Part shown: positions 35,468 through 45,305 of the stretch, piece by piece
Layout: every line of letters begins with the position of its first letter
Position numbering within the stretch: position 1 is the stretch's first letter
Assembly (NCBI GenBank): GCA_043228905.1
Contig: JBHGNT010000092.1
Span: 29,713-93,712, forward strand
Reading direction: 5' to 3'
From: Azolla caroliniana
Lineage: Eukaryota; Polypodiophyta
DNA: 64,000 bases
Program-made: the position numbers and the translations under genes
The notes under the pieces: model-generated
The model's input: only the letters and a program-made list of their open reading frames with translations
What the model was told of the DNA's origin: nothing
Databases searched by the model: none

Positions 35468-36239
35468 TCACCGGAAGGTAATTATATTTTTCCTCCAATT
35501 CTGTTTGATATGTGCCGTTTTCAACCATGGCCGCCCCAGCAATAGCGGGTATGCGCCTTGTGCCTGTAATTGTAGCACTACTGCCGAGATGTGAAATGTA
35601 TGACCGCCGACAGTGACTTCTAATTTCCGTATTAATCCTGTCGGCCGCACTGAGCTTGTATCGGCCATCCGCAACCAGAACGGACACGGCTCCCACTCGT
35701 GGATTCCTAGGGCATCACACGTCCGGAGGCTTATTACATTCACCCCAGAGCCTATAACTGTGCCGTGGAGTTCTTTCCCTTTTACAATGGCAGTGATTAC
35801 CGGACTGCTGGTGTCCACCACCGTTGGTCCCTCCTCCGGATTCGAGAAGAGTACCGGTGCCGGTGATGATTCTCCTGCCGTCATGGCCGTCTTCAGTCCT
35901 TCCGTGAATCTTGGCATGAGTTGTAGGAGTCTTTCGAGTGGCAGCGTAATCTGGCATTCTTGCAACGCCTGCCATGTCTCGTTCTCGGAGTGACTACCGC
36001 CGAGAAGCCCTACGGTGTTCTCCTTTTGCCGCTGTAAGTCTGTGACATTCTGCTCGTTTGCTTTCTTCACCCATTCCGTCGCTTGTTTCCGGATGGTCTC
36101 CTGCGTCTCCCATTCCTTGGCCATGCCCTTCGACCTTGTGGTCACCTGCTGCAGATTTGCCACCTCAGGGACTACCATATTTACCGCCGGTCGTTTTTCA
36201 TAGCTCTTCATCGGGCATTGATTACTATAATGGCCTTCC
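35468..36239 (-). pseudogene. Gypsy protease region with Asp-to-Gly active site
   Basis: The aspartic-protease-like segment reads IVKGKELHGTVIGSGVNVIS, followed by a typical downstream block (YPLLLGRPWLKTAHI). The family active site is D-S/T-G; here it is G-S-G, a change of GAC or GAT to GGC or equivalent. The catalytic Asp is thus absent, and the protease would be inactive even if the frame were open. The upstream part (36211-35960) is a charged linker. Confidence 0.85.
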
Positions 36240-37996
36240 TATCGGCAGTAGTAGCAGTAGGCTTTTCGGGTATTGCTGGATTCGGCATTGTCTGTTGTAC
36301 CTGGGGCAGGTCCTGCGGTACGCGCGGGGTTTTGGGCCGGTTGGCTGCTTGAAGCTCCTTGTTCCAGATCCCATGGGTAGCCGCCTTTTTTGAAATGCCG
36401 TTTTTTGTTATAGCTCTTCTTATTGCAGTACTCTTGACGGGGTTGCTCGTTATATCTGCCGTATTCCTCCTGTTGCTGACGATACCCAGGGGAGTGCTCC
36501 CGGTCATAATGTTCGTATCGTCTATTGTAATCCTGGTACCGATCATGCCGGTCATAGTTATCCCGCCGATCGCCGTACTGGACATCATTCTCCCGTCGAT
36601 CGCCGTACCGGACATCCTGTGCCAGTCGGTCGCGGTCCATTCGCCGCCAGCGTTCCTCTTCTTCATCCTGGCTGCTGCGTGGCTCAATTTGTCGGACGGG
36701 CGGTGCTTGCCAGTTCAATAGATTATACTCTCACCTATCCGTCGTATGGCCCTTGGATTGACAGATTACACATTGCGTCCTCATAGTGCATTCTAGAGCC
36801 GAGTGTCCGGAATTTAAGCAGGTTGTGCATTGTATTGCTTGCCGAAACCTGAGGTCTTCATCGGACGGTAACGCCCATTGGAGTGCTCCCAATGTGAGCC
36901 AGGAGCTTGTCTTTTCCATCTCTCTCACCCAGTCAATGACTTGGTCGATGGTACTTGTGCGGAAGTCAATTACCGTGCATACCGTACGTAGGGGTTCCCG
37001 GAGCGCGTTTAGGAATATAGTCTATAATTCCTCCTCGGGGGGTGCGCGGGCAAGCTGACTATGCATCCGTTGAAACCGGATGACACACTGGGGAATGCTC
37101 TCCCCTGCTTCCTGTCGGATGGTATAAAATAAGACTACCATTACGGTCTGGTCCACCTCCTTTTGGAAAAAATGCAAGAATTTAGCTTTTAAATCTGCAA
37201 AGGTGTTGATAGTAGACGGGTCTTGCGTCCGGCGCCATCTTGCTGCCGGTCCCTCCAATGTGACGCCAAATTCCGCTATCTTAGAGCGTTCCTCTTCATC
37301 CGGGGTCAATCGCTGGGACACATGGTTGGCTTCCCATGTCTGTTCAAAGGCGTGCACATGAGCTTCCGCGTCCGGATTATCTCTATACTTGGAGTACTGG
37401 AATGGCATGTCGTCGTCCGGTATCGGTGCGCAGGCTGGCAGTGTTGGTGCTCGTTCCGGAATTTTCTCCGGCGTCGGTGGTCTTTCCCAATTTGTTTCCT
37501 GCGTCGGTGGTTTTTCCTCTTCTTTTGGTGACTGAGGCCTCTCCTCTTTGACTTCCGGTGTCGGAGGTCGCTCTTCCTCTGCTGGTTCCGGGGGTTCCAG
37601 CGTTACTACTTCCAATTCCGGTGTCGGTAAGGTATCCGATCCTTCGTCCTCCGGTCCGCCTGGGGTTTCGTTGCTGCTACGGTAGTTCGTGTGCACGATG
37701 TATTCCCCGTCGGAGTCCGATTCATATGCTGAAAAGGCTTCTTCTTCGCCTTCTCCGTTTGCCAACGCGTGGAGAAGGGATTCGGTTTCCCAAAGGCTGC
37801 TTAGGCTGCTGCCATCGTCCTGGTGTAATGTTTGTTGTAACCAGAGGGAGTCCTCCGCTACTCTCCGGATTACGTTGGAGAACGAGCGATCCGCTCTAAT
37901 TTCCTGTGCCGCTTGTTGGAAAGCCTCACGTCTCCTTTGCCTTTCGGCAAGGCGTCGAGTTCAATCTGTAACCAAGTCGTGCGTTGATCTAGACAT
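36239..37996 (-). pseudogene. Gypsy gag with zinc knuckles and RD-rich tail
   Basis: Start chosen at ATG 37996 (MSRSTHDLVTD), which precedes a TGA at 37961-37963. The open part holds a Pro/Glu-rich region of PPTPE-type repeats (about 37600-37440), then the retrotransposon Gag core (DAEAHVHAFEQTWEANHVSQ; ARWRRTQD; FADLKAKFLHFFQK; AGESIPQCVIRFQRM). Next is a zinc-knuckle pair (CTTCLNSGHSALEC and CVICQSKGH, 36840-36735) and an Arg/Asp/Tyr-rich tail (36718-36300) before a last CYYC knuckle. Stops are at 37022, 36731 and 36239. Confidence 0.85.
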
Positions 37997-38049
37997 CCAT
38001 CCGTGCCGTCGTTCGCTGCAAAAACAGGAATCGTGGTCGCCAAAAACTG

Positions 38050-38483
38050 TGTTATCTCTTAGGGTCGGACAATGGCCTAACACAGGGTGTCTACGGAAGA
38101 CACTTCACCAAAGGGTGTTACGGCAACAGGATTAGACTCAACGATTAATCCGACTTAATTAAGTTACTTAGCATGATCATTTTTCATAATCACACGCGTA
38201 AGATATAACAATTAAGGCAGAACGGCAATCAACACAGAGAGATAACAACACTAAGCTTTATTAATTAACCGCTATTCATTACATTGTATCCGGGCCTTTA
38301 AATAGGTTTCCGGTCTGTATTACAAAACGGTGCCATCCGCACCTGTTCGGGATCGGTCTGGATCCGGAACGGCATACCGATTCCGGTCCGTCCGTCCACA
38401 CTCATAGCTTAATTACAACCACATTCCTACTACTTAAATAACTCCCCGTTTCCCACTCTGGACTCCTTTGCCGGCCGATAACA
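38050..38483 (-). repeat. Gypsy 5' LTR
   Basis: 434 bp, eight differences from the 3' LTR. Contains TATA-like CTATTTAAAGG (minus strand) and AATAAAGC. The primer-site candidate TGGCGACCACGATTCC follows on the minus strand just inside. Confidence 0.95.
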
Positions 38484-38612
38484 GTGATAGATTTACCCCT
38501 TGTTGTCTTCTATCTGATCGAGAGAAACTTAATGAATCTTTTAACTGACCAAAAGATGTAACATGCCATGCATCTTGCAATTTGAATGATAAACATAAGC
38601 GTTGTCATGCCT
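38484..38612 (-). pseudogene. LINE-1 segment 2: endonuclease middle part
   Basis: Minus-strand frame KLQDAWHVTSFGQLKDSLSF, then SRSDRRQQGVNLS. It joins in frame to DRIYIHDFF at 28533 once the Gypsy element and one GTGAT are removed. It corresponds to the stretch of LINE-2 that reads VKDTWGSSLRRCSHSLHFSR. The 5' side stops abruptly near 38612, where the large insertion begins. Confidence 0.8.
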
Positions 38613-38985
38613 TTCGATGCTAGATCGTTTGCGTGAGTCGGGTGGGAACCACTAGGGTTTTGGACTAGGAGGAAGAATTTGAGACTAATAAGAATATAAA
38701 TAGATTATAAGAAAGAGATATAGAAACTTGTGAATCCCACAAGTATAGATTATTAGATTTATTAATATTTAGAATCCTAATAACAATTTATCATAGATTG
38801 GAAGAGATAGATTATATAAAACTTCGTGAATCCCACGATTATATTTTATTAATTGGTGTTTTAGGAAATATATCCAATTTCCAAATATTCCACACACCTT
38901 TTACATTGTGCTCCCCATCCTTATGTAGTGATGAGGGAGTCTTAGTAATCCATGCTTTTCCTCTAACTATAGACTCCATGCTTTT
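38613..38985. other. Outer left flank of the large transposon insert
   Basis: About 370 bp between LINE-1 and the left TIR, AT-rich. Contains a diverged internal repeat around CTTGTGAATCCCACAAG (about 38728) and CTTCGTGAATCCCACGATT (about 38821), both partly palindromic. The last 35 bp (ATGCTTTTCCTCTAACTATA) resemble the sequence just outside the right TIR in direct orientation. Origin unclear; possibly an older element into which the transposon jumped. Confidence 0.5.
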
Positions 38986-39010
38986 GGGTGAAAGCATGCG
39001 AGTGGAAACA
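38986..39010 (+). repeat. Left terminal inverted repeat
   Basis: 25 bp beginning GGGTGAAAGCATGCG and ending GTGGAAACA. Its inverted partner is at 56824-56848 with one mismatch (G/A at position 5). The core GCATGC is itself palindromic. Confidence 0.85.
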
Positions 39011-39037
39011 ATTAGCTATGTCCTTGACATAGCTAAT
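39011..39037 (+). repeat. Subterminal perfect hairpin
   Basis: ATTAGCTATGTC, loop CTT, GACATAGCTAAT: 12-bp perfect arms directly next to the left TIR. The arms contain half of the GCTAATTAGC palindrome. Confidence 0.9.
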
Positions 39038-39042
39038 TAGCT

Positions 39043-39190
39043 ATGCAAAAAGCTACCATTGATAAATAGTCATTTTAGTAAAAAGCCATCATTAATAAAT
39101 TAAGTATGCAAAAAACTACCATTGATAAATAGTCATTTTAGTAAAAAGCCATCATTAATAAATTAAGTATGCAAAAAACTACCATTGAAA
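39043..39190 (+). repeat. 63-bp tandem repeat (about 2.3 copies)
   Basis: Units start ATGCAAAAA at 39043, 39106 and 39169 and are nearly identical. Subterminal position in the transposon. Confidence 0.9.
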
Positions 39191-39404
39191 ATACTAGAGT
39201 GTTTTAATTACATATGTAAATGAGTGCCATAAATGTGCAACATAAATTGATGTGTGCACCATAAATGTGTACCATAAATTATATATCGAATTCCTAGGTC
39301 CATTATGCATGATCCTTTGCCACATCACGTAGGCCATCTCTAGTTGAGTACTGTGGGTTAGTTGCTACCACTGTTGCTAAACCCTATCGAGTCCACCTGC
39401 CGCC

Positions 39405-40140
39405 ACTCTACACTGAGGGGCCGCTACTGTGCGTTCCAAGCATCATCAAAGAGCTGCTCAATCTGACGGGGTTCTCTTCTCTGTGACACTCTACACTCAG
39501 GGGCCACTACTGTGCATTCCAAGCATCATCAAAGAGCTGTTCAATCTGACGGGGTTCTCTTCTCTGTGCCACTCTACACTCAGGGGCCATTACTGTGCGT
39601 TCCAAGCATCATCAAAGAGCTGTTCAATCTGAGGGGGTTCTCTTCTCTGTGCCACTCTACACTCAGGGGCCATTACTGTGCGTTCCAAGCATCATCAAAG
39701 AGCTGTGCAATCTGAGGGGGTTCTCTTCTCTGTGCCACTCTACACTCAGGGGCCGCTGCTGTGCGTTCCAAGCATCATCAAAGAGCTGTTCAATCTGACG
39801 GGGTTCTCTTCTCTTTGCCACTCTACACTCAGGGGTTGCTACTGTGCGTTCCAAGCATAATCAAAGAGCTATTCAATCTGACGGGGTTCTCTTCTCTTTT
39901 CCACTCTCACTCAGGGGCCGCTACTGTGCGTTTCAAGCATCATTGGTAACTGTTCAATCTGACGGGGTTCTCTTCTCTTTTCCACTCTCACTCAGGGGCC
40001 GCTACTGTGCGTTTCAAGCATCATTGGTAACTGTTCAATCTGACGGGGTTCTCTTCTCTATGCCACTCTATTCTCAAGTGCCTTCTATGTGCGTTTCAAG
40101 CATCATCGGTAACTGTTCAATCTGACGGGGTTCTCTCCTC
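39405..40140 (+). repeat. 83-bp minisatellite upstream of the transposase gene
   Basis: About eight to nine units. The landmark GTTCCAAGCATCATCAAAGA recurs at 83-bp steps (near 39431, 39514, 39597, 39680, 39763, 39846), and later units are shorter and more diverged. Each carries TCTGACGGGGTTCTCTTCTC. It sits 330-1070 bp upstream of the transposase ATG. Open frames across it are a by-product of the repeat and not genes. Confidence 0.92.
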
Positions 40141-40471
40141 CATTTCCATCATTCTATACTCAGTTGCCACTACTGTCCAGTCCCGGATTGCTTCCACATT
40201 TCGATTTGACGGAGTTCACTCATCCAACGGCAACATTCTACACTCAGTTGTTGCCATTGGTCGGTCTTGGATCGCCTCCTCAACTGTTGGATCCAACAGA
40301 GTGAAATCCTCTACTGTTCGGTCTTGGATTGCAATAACTTTTCTGTCTATTGATTATCTTGTGTATTGTTGTGTCTAATCTTGTGTATTGTGTGGAATAT
40401 TTTTGTGTATTGTTGTTGCCCATAGCCATCTTTAATACTTGTTTTTTTTTCTGGAAATTTAGGGTTTTAAC

Positions 40472-43400
40472 ATGTCTAGCCAAATGGAAGGGGAAGAAGG
40501 GTGTTTAGAATTACCCCTCAATGATCATAAGGATAGGGATGATGTTATCAGGACACAACAAGCCATACGAAACTATTGGGCAGAAAAAAAAAGGAAACAT
40601 CATCAATTGTTGAAGGATACGAAAGCCACACTCAGTAAAGGTAAGGATAGTTTAGCTGAGAATGTAAGTAATGCGACTACCATCATAGAGAGAAAGGTTA
40701 TAGACTATTTCAATGTTCAAACCAAGCACATCAGCAATGAAGAAAAGAAGGTAGTACTTTATGGAATATGTAATGATCCATCGATAAAGGACTTAGTTGA
40801 TTGTGATGGTCTTAATGCAAACATATCATCTATTTTAGTAAATAATCTTCGTAATAGTTTCGTATCCATGAGCAGGTCAGAAGATGATCTTGTCTTAAAA
40901 AGGTCTAGTCTAATGATGTTACTTAATAGTGATGTTGACGATATAAACATCAGTGAGCTATCTAAGGTAATTGGTGTTAGTAGAAAAACAGTGTACAATA
41001 CAATGAACCGTATAATTTCCTCGGGTGAAGGAACTAGTCTACTAAAGCTAACTACAAGATGTAAGCCAATGACACCCATAACATTTGAAATCAAGGATGT
41101 AATCACAATGTTTTGGACTAATGAGAGTAGGGTTTCACCCAATAAAAAGGATTTATGCAGGAAACGTGTTGGAAGAAATCAATACGAGGAGCATCCCATT
41201 CATCTTCTTGATGTACCTCAGGTATTTACATTTATCTCAACATTTGTTTTGACTCTACTCGGAAAGTTAATTAGCTCAGTTAGCAGAAAAGCTAATTAGC
41301 TTATCAGTTACATTTACCTCAGTTAGCTACTAGGATCGCTACTACATAGGTAACTAGCTACTCTCAATAGTTACTACCATGATAGCTAATTAGCTATTCT
41401 CAATAGCTAATTTAGGTACTACCAGATAATTAGCTGTACTGCTAGCTAGTTAGCTATCATGGTAGCTAGTTAGCTATTTCGTTATTACCAGCTAATTCGC
41501 TACTAGGAAAGCTAATTAGCTACCATGATAGCTAATTAGCTACTATGATAGCTACTACATAGGTAACTGGCTACTCTCAATAGCTACTACCATGATAGCT
41601 AATTAGTTAGGATAGCTAATTAGCCACCATTATAGCTAATTAGCTACTAGACCAGCTAATTAGCTACCATGATAGCTAATTAGTTACTAGGACAGCTAAT
41701 TAGCCACCGTGATAGCTAATTAGTTACCATGATAGCTAATTAGCTACTATACCAGCTAATTAGCTACCATGATAGCTAATTAGCTACTATAGCAGCTAAT
41801 TAGCTACCATGATAGCTAATTAGTTACTAGGAAAGCTAATCAGCCACCATTATAGCTAATTAGCTACTAGACCAGCTAATTAGCTACCACGATAGCTAAT
41901 TAGCTACTAGACCAGCTAATTAGCTACCATGATAGCTAATTAGTTACTAGGAAAGCTAATTAGCCACCATGATAGCTAATTAGCTACTAGACAAGCTAAT
42001 TAGCCACCATGATAGCTAATTAGCTACTAGGACAACTAATTAGCTACTAGGACAGCTAATTAGCTACCATGATAGCTAATTAGCTACCATGACAGCTAAT
42101 TAGCTACCATGATAGCTAATTAGCTACTAGAATAGCTAATTAGCTACTATACCAGCTAATTAGCTACCATGATAGCTAATTAGCTACTATACCAGCTAAT
42201 TAGCTACCATGATAGCTAATTAGTTACTAGGAAAGCTAATCAGCCACCATTATAGCTAATTAGCTACTAGACCAGCTAATTAGCTACCACGATAGCTAAT
42301 TAGCTACTAGACCAGCTAATTAGCTACCATGATAGCTAATTAGTTACTAGGAAAGCTAATTAGCCACCATGATAGCTAATTAGCTACTAGACAAGCTAAT
42401 TAGCCACCATGATAGCTAATTAGCTACTAGGACAACTAATTAGCTACTAGGACAACTAATTAGCTACCATGATAGCTAATTAGCTACTACGACAGCTAAT
42501 TAGCTACCATGATAGCTAATTAGCTACTAGAATAGCTAATTAGCTACCATGATAGCTAATTAGCTACTACGACAGCTAATTAGCTACCATGATAGCTAAT
42601 TAGCTACTACGACAGCTAATTAACTACCATGATAGCTAATTAGCTACTAGGACAACTAATTAGCTACCATGATAGCTAATTAGCTACTAGAATAGCTAAC
42701 TAGCTACTAGAATAGCTAACTAGCTACTAGAATAGCTAACTAGCTACTAGAATAGCTAATTAGCTACTAGGATAGTTAGCTAGTTACGAGAATAACTAAT
42801 TCCCCTTTATTACGCAGGTCGATTTATTTATTAGGTTCAAACGAATGCATCCAACTATCAAAGTTCAACTACGAACATTCGAGTCTCTTAAGCCACACTT
42901 TGTGAGACGCTTAAAGGATCGATACACATGTTGTTGCATTTACCATGTACAGATGGGTTTTCTGAAGGACTCTGTTAATCTACTACGTCACCATAGCGCA
43001 TCCCTAACTAATACAGTTTGCACATGTGGGTGCCCAATATGTCGATCAAGCCCGCAAGAGGAGTGTAAATCATCTGAGCACGTTATCTCTTCCATGAGTT
43101 ATTTATTAGATTCAATATTGTGTCCGAGAGAATCTGACGCTATCTTCCATATTCATAAATGTGTCATGGGTTTATGTCAAGATTGTGGCCCTACTAGATT
43201 TAGGTGGTGTCCAAATGAATTGAGTAGTGAAATATTGATCTCTGTGAAGTTATTTGAGTCAGTGAACACCAATTTCGAAGGAAAGGTGTGTAAAAGAAAG
43301 GATCTAGTTCGGAAGATGCTTAAACCAAGGGATTTGGTGTCTCTGTTTGTAGTATCTCTAGGAAAGTTCATTAAACACAACTTCATTTATTCATGGCAGG

Positions 43401-44659
43401 CCCATCAGTTTAAGACTTGCATATCTGATTTCCCAAATGATGTAGTAGTCTCAGTAGTAGATTTCGCAGAGAATTATACTTTCAAGCAGCAGAATGAAAT
43501 TCAATCTATGCATTGGTGTTCAGTTCAGGTAACCATTTTTGTGCACATAACATATTTTCGAGTTTCAGGTGATGTTAAAAAAGTAATTCATTTCTTTATT
43601 TCCGATGATAAGAAGCATGATACCTTGTTCGTCCAACACTGTTTTAAGTTACATTGGCAGTGGTTATTAGCTCAACGTTTGGAGCTTACTCAACATTGGG
43701 TCTGGTCTGACGGAGCTGCGTCACAATTCAAAGCTCGACGTCCATTTTATTTTGTGGGGAGGTATCCTGCTATAACAGGTTTGGAGATGAGATGGAATTT
43801 TTTTGGGTCTGGCCATGGTAAAGGTGAACATGATGGTGCAGGGGCTGTTATAAAGCGGGCACTTACCCATGAACAACTAAAGACAGATGGTGTGCACATG
43901 AATTGTGCATCACATGTAGTTGAATTTTTAAGAACAAATATGTCGACGAGTGCCACAGGTGTTTATTCCTCGCAAGTTCGAGATATCAAACGTGAATTTT
44001 GGGAAGTGAAGATAGATGAAGTAAATAGGGAGAAGACCTGGGAGTGCCAAGGAATTCCCGAATTGCGATCTCTGCATGCTGTTCGCGGTTATTCCAGGTT
44101 GGATGGTCATTGTATTGCGGTTAGAGAATTGACTTGTTTTTGCTTCCATTGTGTGCAGGGAAATTGGAGATATTGTCTAAACAAAGCATACATTCAGAAT
44201 TGGGAGTATCACACTCTGAATGATAAGGAAGCAGTTGATGGAGAAACAGGGCAGAATGCTGACTTCACATATGAGGGACTTGGAGATACTTTGAGTGATG
44301 TCCTGAACGTTGGGGATAACTTCGCTGTAAATGCTGAAGAAGGCAATTCAGAGGGTGCTGATTTCTATATATTAAAGTGCACGGTTAGTAAACAGTGTGC
44401 AAGGCAGAATATTGTAGATGCATGGGGAAATTTTGTATCTGCCGGGACATTCTACATCGAAGACATTTTTTATGCAAAACTAGATGACTACGAATATGTG
44501 TACAAGCTGTTAGAAGACAAACCAGCGGCGTATATGTACTCTCATTTGGTCAGATGCATCAACGTCCCAATGTCAGAATACAATAGCTGCTCCGGTTTAT
44601 ACACTGTTGGTGCTAATGTGTATGAATGTATTTACAATAGTATGCCATGGAATTTGTAG
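40472..44659 (+). CDS. DDE-type transposase-like protein (two exons, 863 aa)
   Basis: Exons 40472-41221 and 42818-44659 join in phase 0 over a 1596-bp GT-AG intron made almost entirely of GCTAATTAGC repeats. Exon 1 carries a helix-turn-helix (ISELSKVIGVSRKTVYNTMN, about residues 160-180). The start of exon 2 is Cys/His-rich (TCCCIYH, CTCGCPIC, CVMGLCQDCGPTRFRWC), likely zinc-binding. The catalytic core has VVDFAENYTFK (Asp about 465), WSDGAASQFK (Asp about 548) and WNFFGSGHGKGEHDGAGAVIKR (His about 583, Asp about 589). This motif set is one I recognise from uncharacterised DDE-like transposases in many eukaryotes. The Asp-Asp-Asp/Glu assignment is inferred from motif order. A C-terminal domain of about 120 residues (FYILKCTVSK ... 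MYSHLVRCINV) follows. No internal stop. The ATG at 40472 follows an AG after a T-rich tract, so an upstream leader intron is possible. AATAAA-type signals lie at about 44720 and 44780. Confidence 0.78.
41270..42800 (+). repeat. GCTAATTAGC array filling the transposase intron
   Basis: About 75 units with a 20-bp period of the form GCTAATTAGCTACYAKRAYA; from about 41620 the register is nearly perfect. Each unit holds the perfect 10-bp palindrome GCTAATTAGC. Higher-order copies are visible: about 41780-42000 repeats at about 42200-42420. Lies wholly inside intron 41222-42817. Confidence 0.95.
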
Positions 44660-45180
44660 CTACAAGTAGCACTTACCATGTTCTCTTGTAAAACAAACAT
44701 GTATTTCGCGAAAACAGATCAATAAATTCGTTTGGAATCAATTTCTTGTATACAGTCTGCTTTCTGTGCTTCTTTCTCAATAAAATCATGTCTTTTTTGT
44801 TAAGTTTTAAGTTATAAGTTATAGCGAAATAGTCATCAGTAGCTAATTAGCTGTACAAATGCAGCTAATTAGCTGTACAAATGTATTTACAATAATATGC
44901 CATGGAATTTGTAGCTACAAGTAGCACTTACCATGTTCTCTTGTAAAACAAACATGTATTTCGCGAAAACAGATCAATAAATTTGTTTGGAATCAATTTC
45001 TTGTATACAGTCTGCTTTCTGTGCTTCTTTCTCAATAAAATCATGTCTTTTTTGTTAAGTTTTAAGTTATAAGTTATAGCGAAATAGTCATCAGTAGCTA
45101 ATTAGCTGTACAAATGCAGCTAATTAGCTGTACAAATGCAGCTAATTAGCTGTACAAATGCAGCTAATTAGCTGTCAATA
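44626..45180 (+). repeat. 255-bp tandem duplication of the transposase 3' end, with 22-bp GCTAATTAGC repeats
   Basis: The segment starting ATGTATTTACAATA at 44626 recurs at 44881. The first copy contains the last codons and 3' UTR of the transposase gene, so the second copy holds a duplicate stop and polyadenylation region. Both end in AGCTAATTAGCTGTACAAATGC units; four or five such units follow at 45095-45175. It forms the convergent 3' intergenic zone between the two genes. Confidence 0.9.
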
Positions 45181-45305
45181 ACTAAATAGTCATCAATAGA
45201 ATGAAATCAACAATCTGCAACATATTCCTCAAATTACACAGTAGACAAGTACAGTGGGAACAAGTAATTAAATTCTTCATTGAATAATGTCATCTCTTTA
45301 CATAT

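Larger units (their letters stand above)
28541..38483 (-). mobile_element. Ty3/Gypsy retrotransposon with an extra 3' ORF (TSD GTGAT)
   Basis: A 9943-bp element on the minus strand. LTRs are 434 bp each (28541-28974 and 38050-38483) and differ at 8 positions (about 98.2 percent identical), mostly transitions. Perfect target duplications GTGAT lie at 28536-28540 and 38484-38488, and removing the element restores the host LINE frame (NLSRLDRIYI). Order on the minus strand is gag, protease, RT, RNase H, integrase, then about 3.2 kb of additional coding sequence before the 3' LTR. The polyprotein frame is single but carries nine stops and one frameshift, so it is dead. The RT-RNase H-integrase order places it in Ty3/Gypsy. 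A candidate primer site just inside the 5' LTR is TGGCGACCACGATTCC, not the Met-tRNA type. Confidence 0.95.

Noticed and set aside
39429-40125. Overlapping open frames of 60-93 codons (MRSKHHQRAV...)
   Set aside because: They are produced by the 83-bp minisatellite, whose length (83 = 2 mod 3) moves through all frames; no domain and no gene context.
41270-42800. Regular short repeats resembling a CRISPR array
   Set aside because: The units are 20 bp with no unique spacers, lie in a plant intron, and recur as simple palindromes elsewhere in the same element. This is a tandem satellite.
43520-43570. A short extra intron in transposase exon 2 (CAG/GTAACC ... TTTCAG/GTG)
   Set aside because: Reading through gives a continuous protein stretch consistent with the flanking strands (VQVTIFVHITYFRVSG), and 51 bp would be too short for a plant intron.
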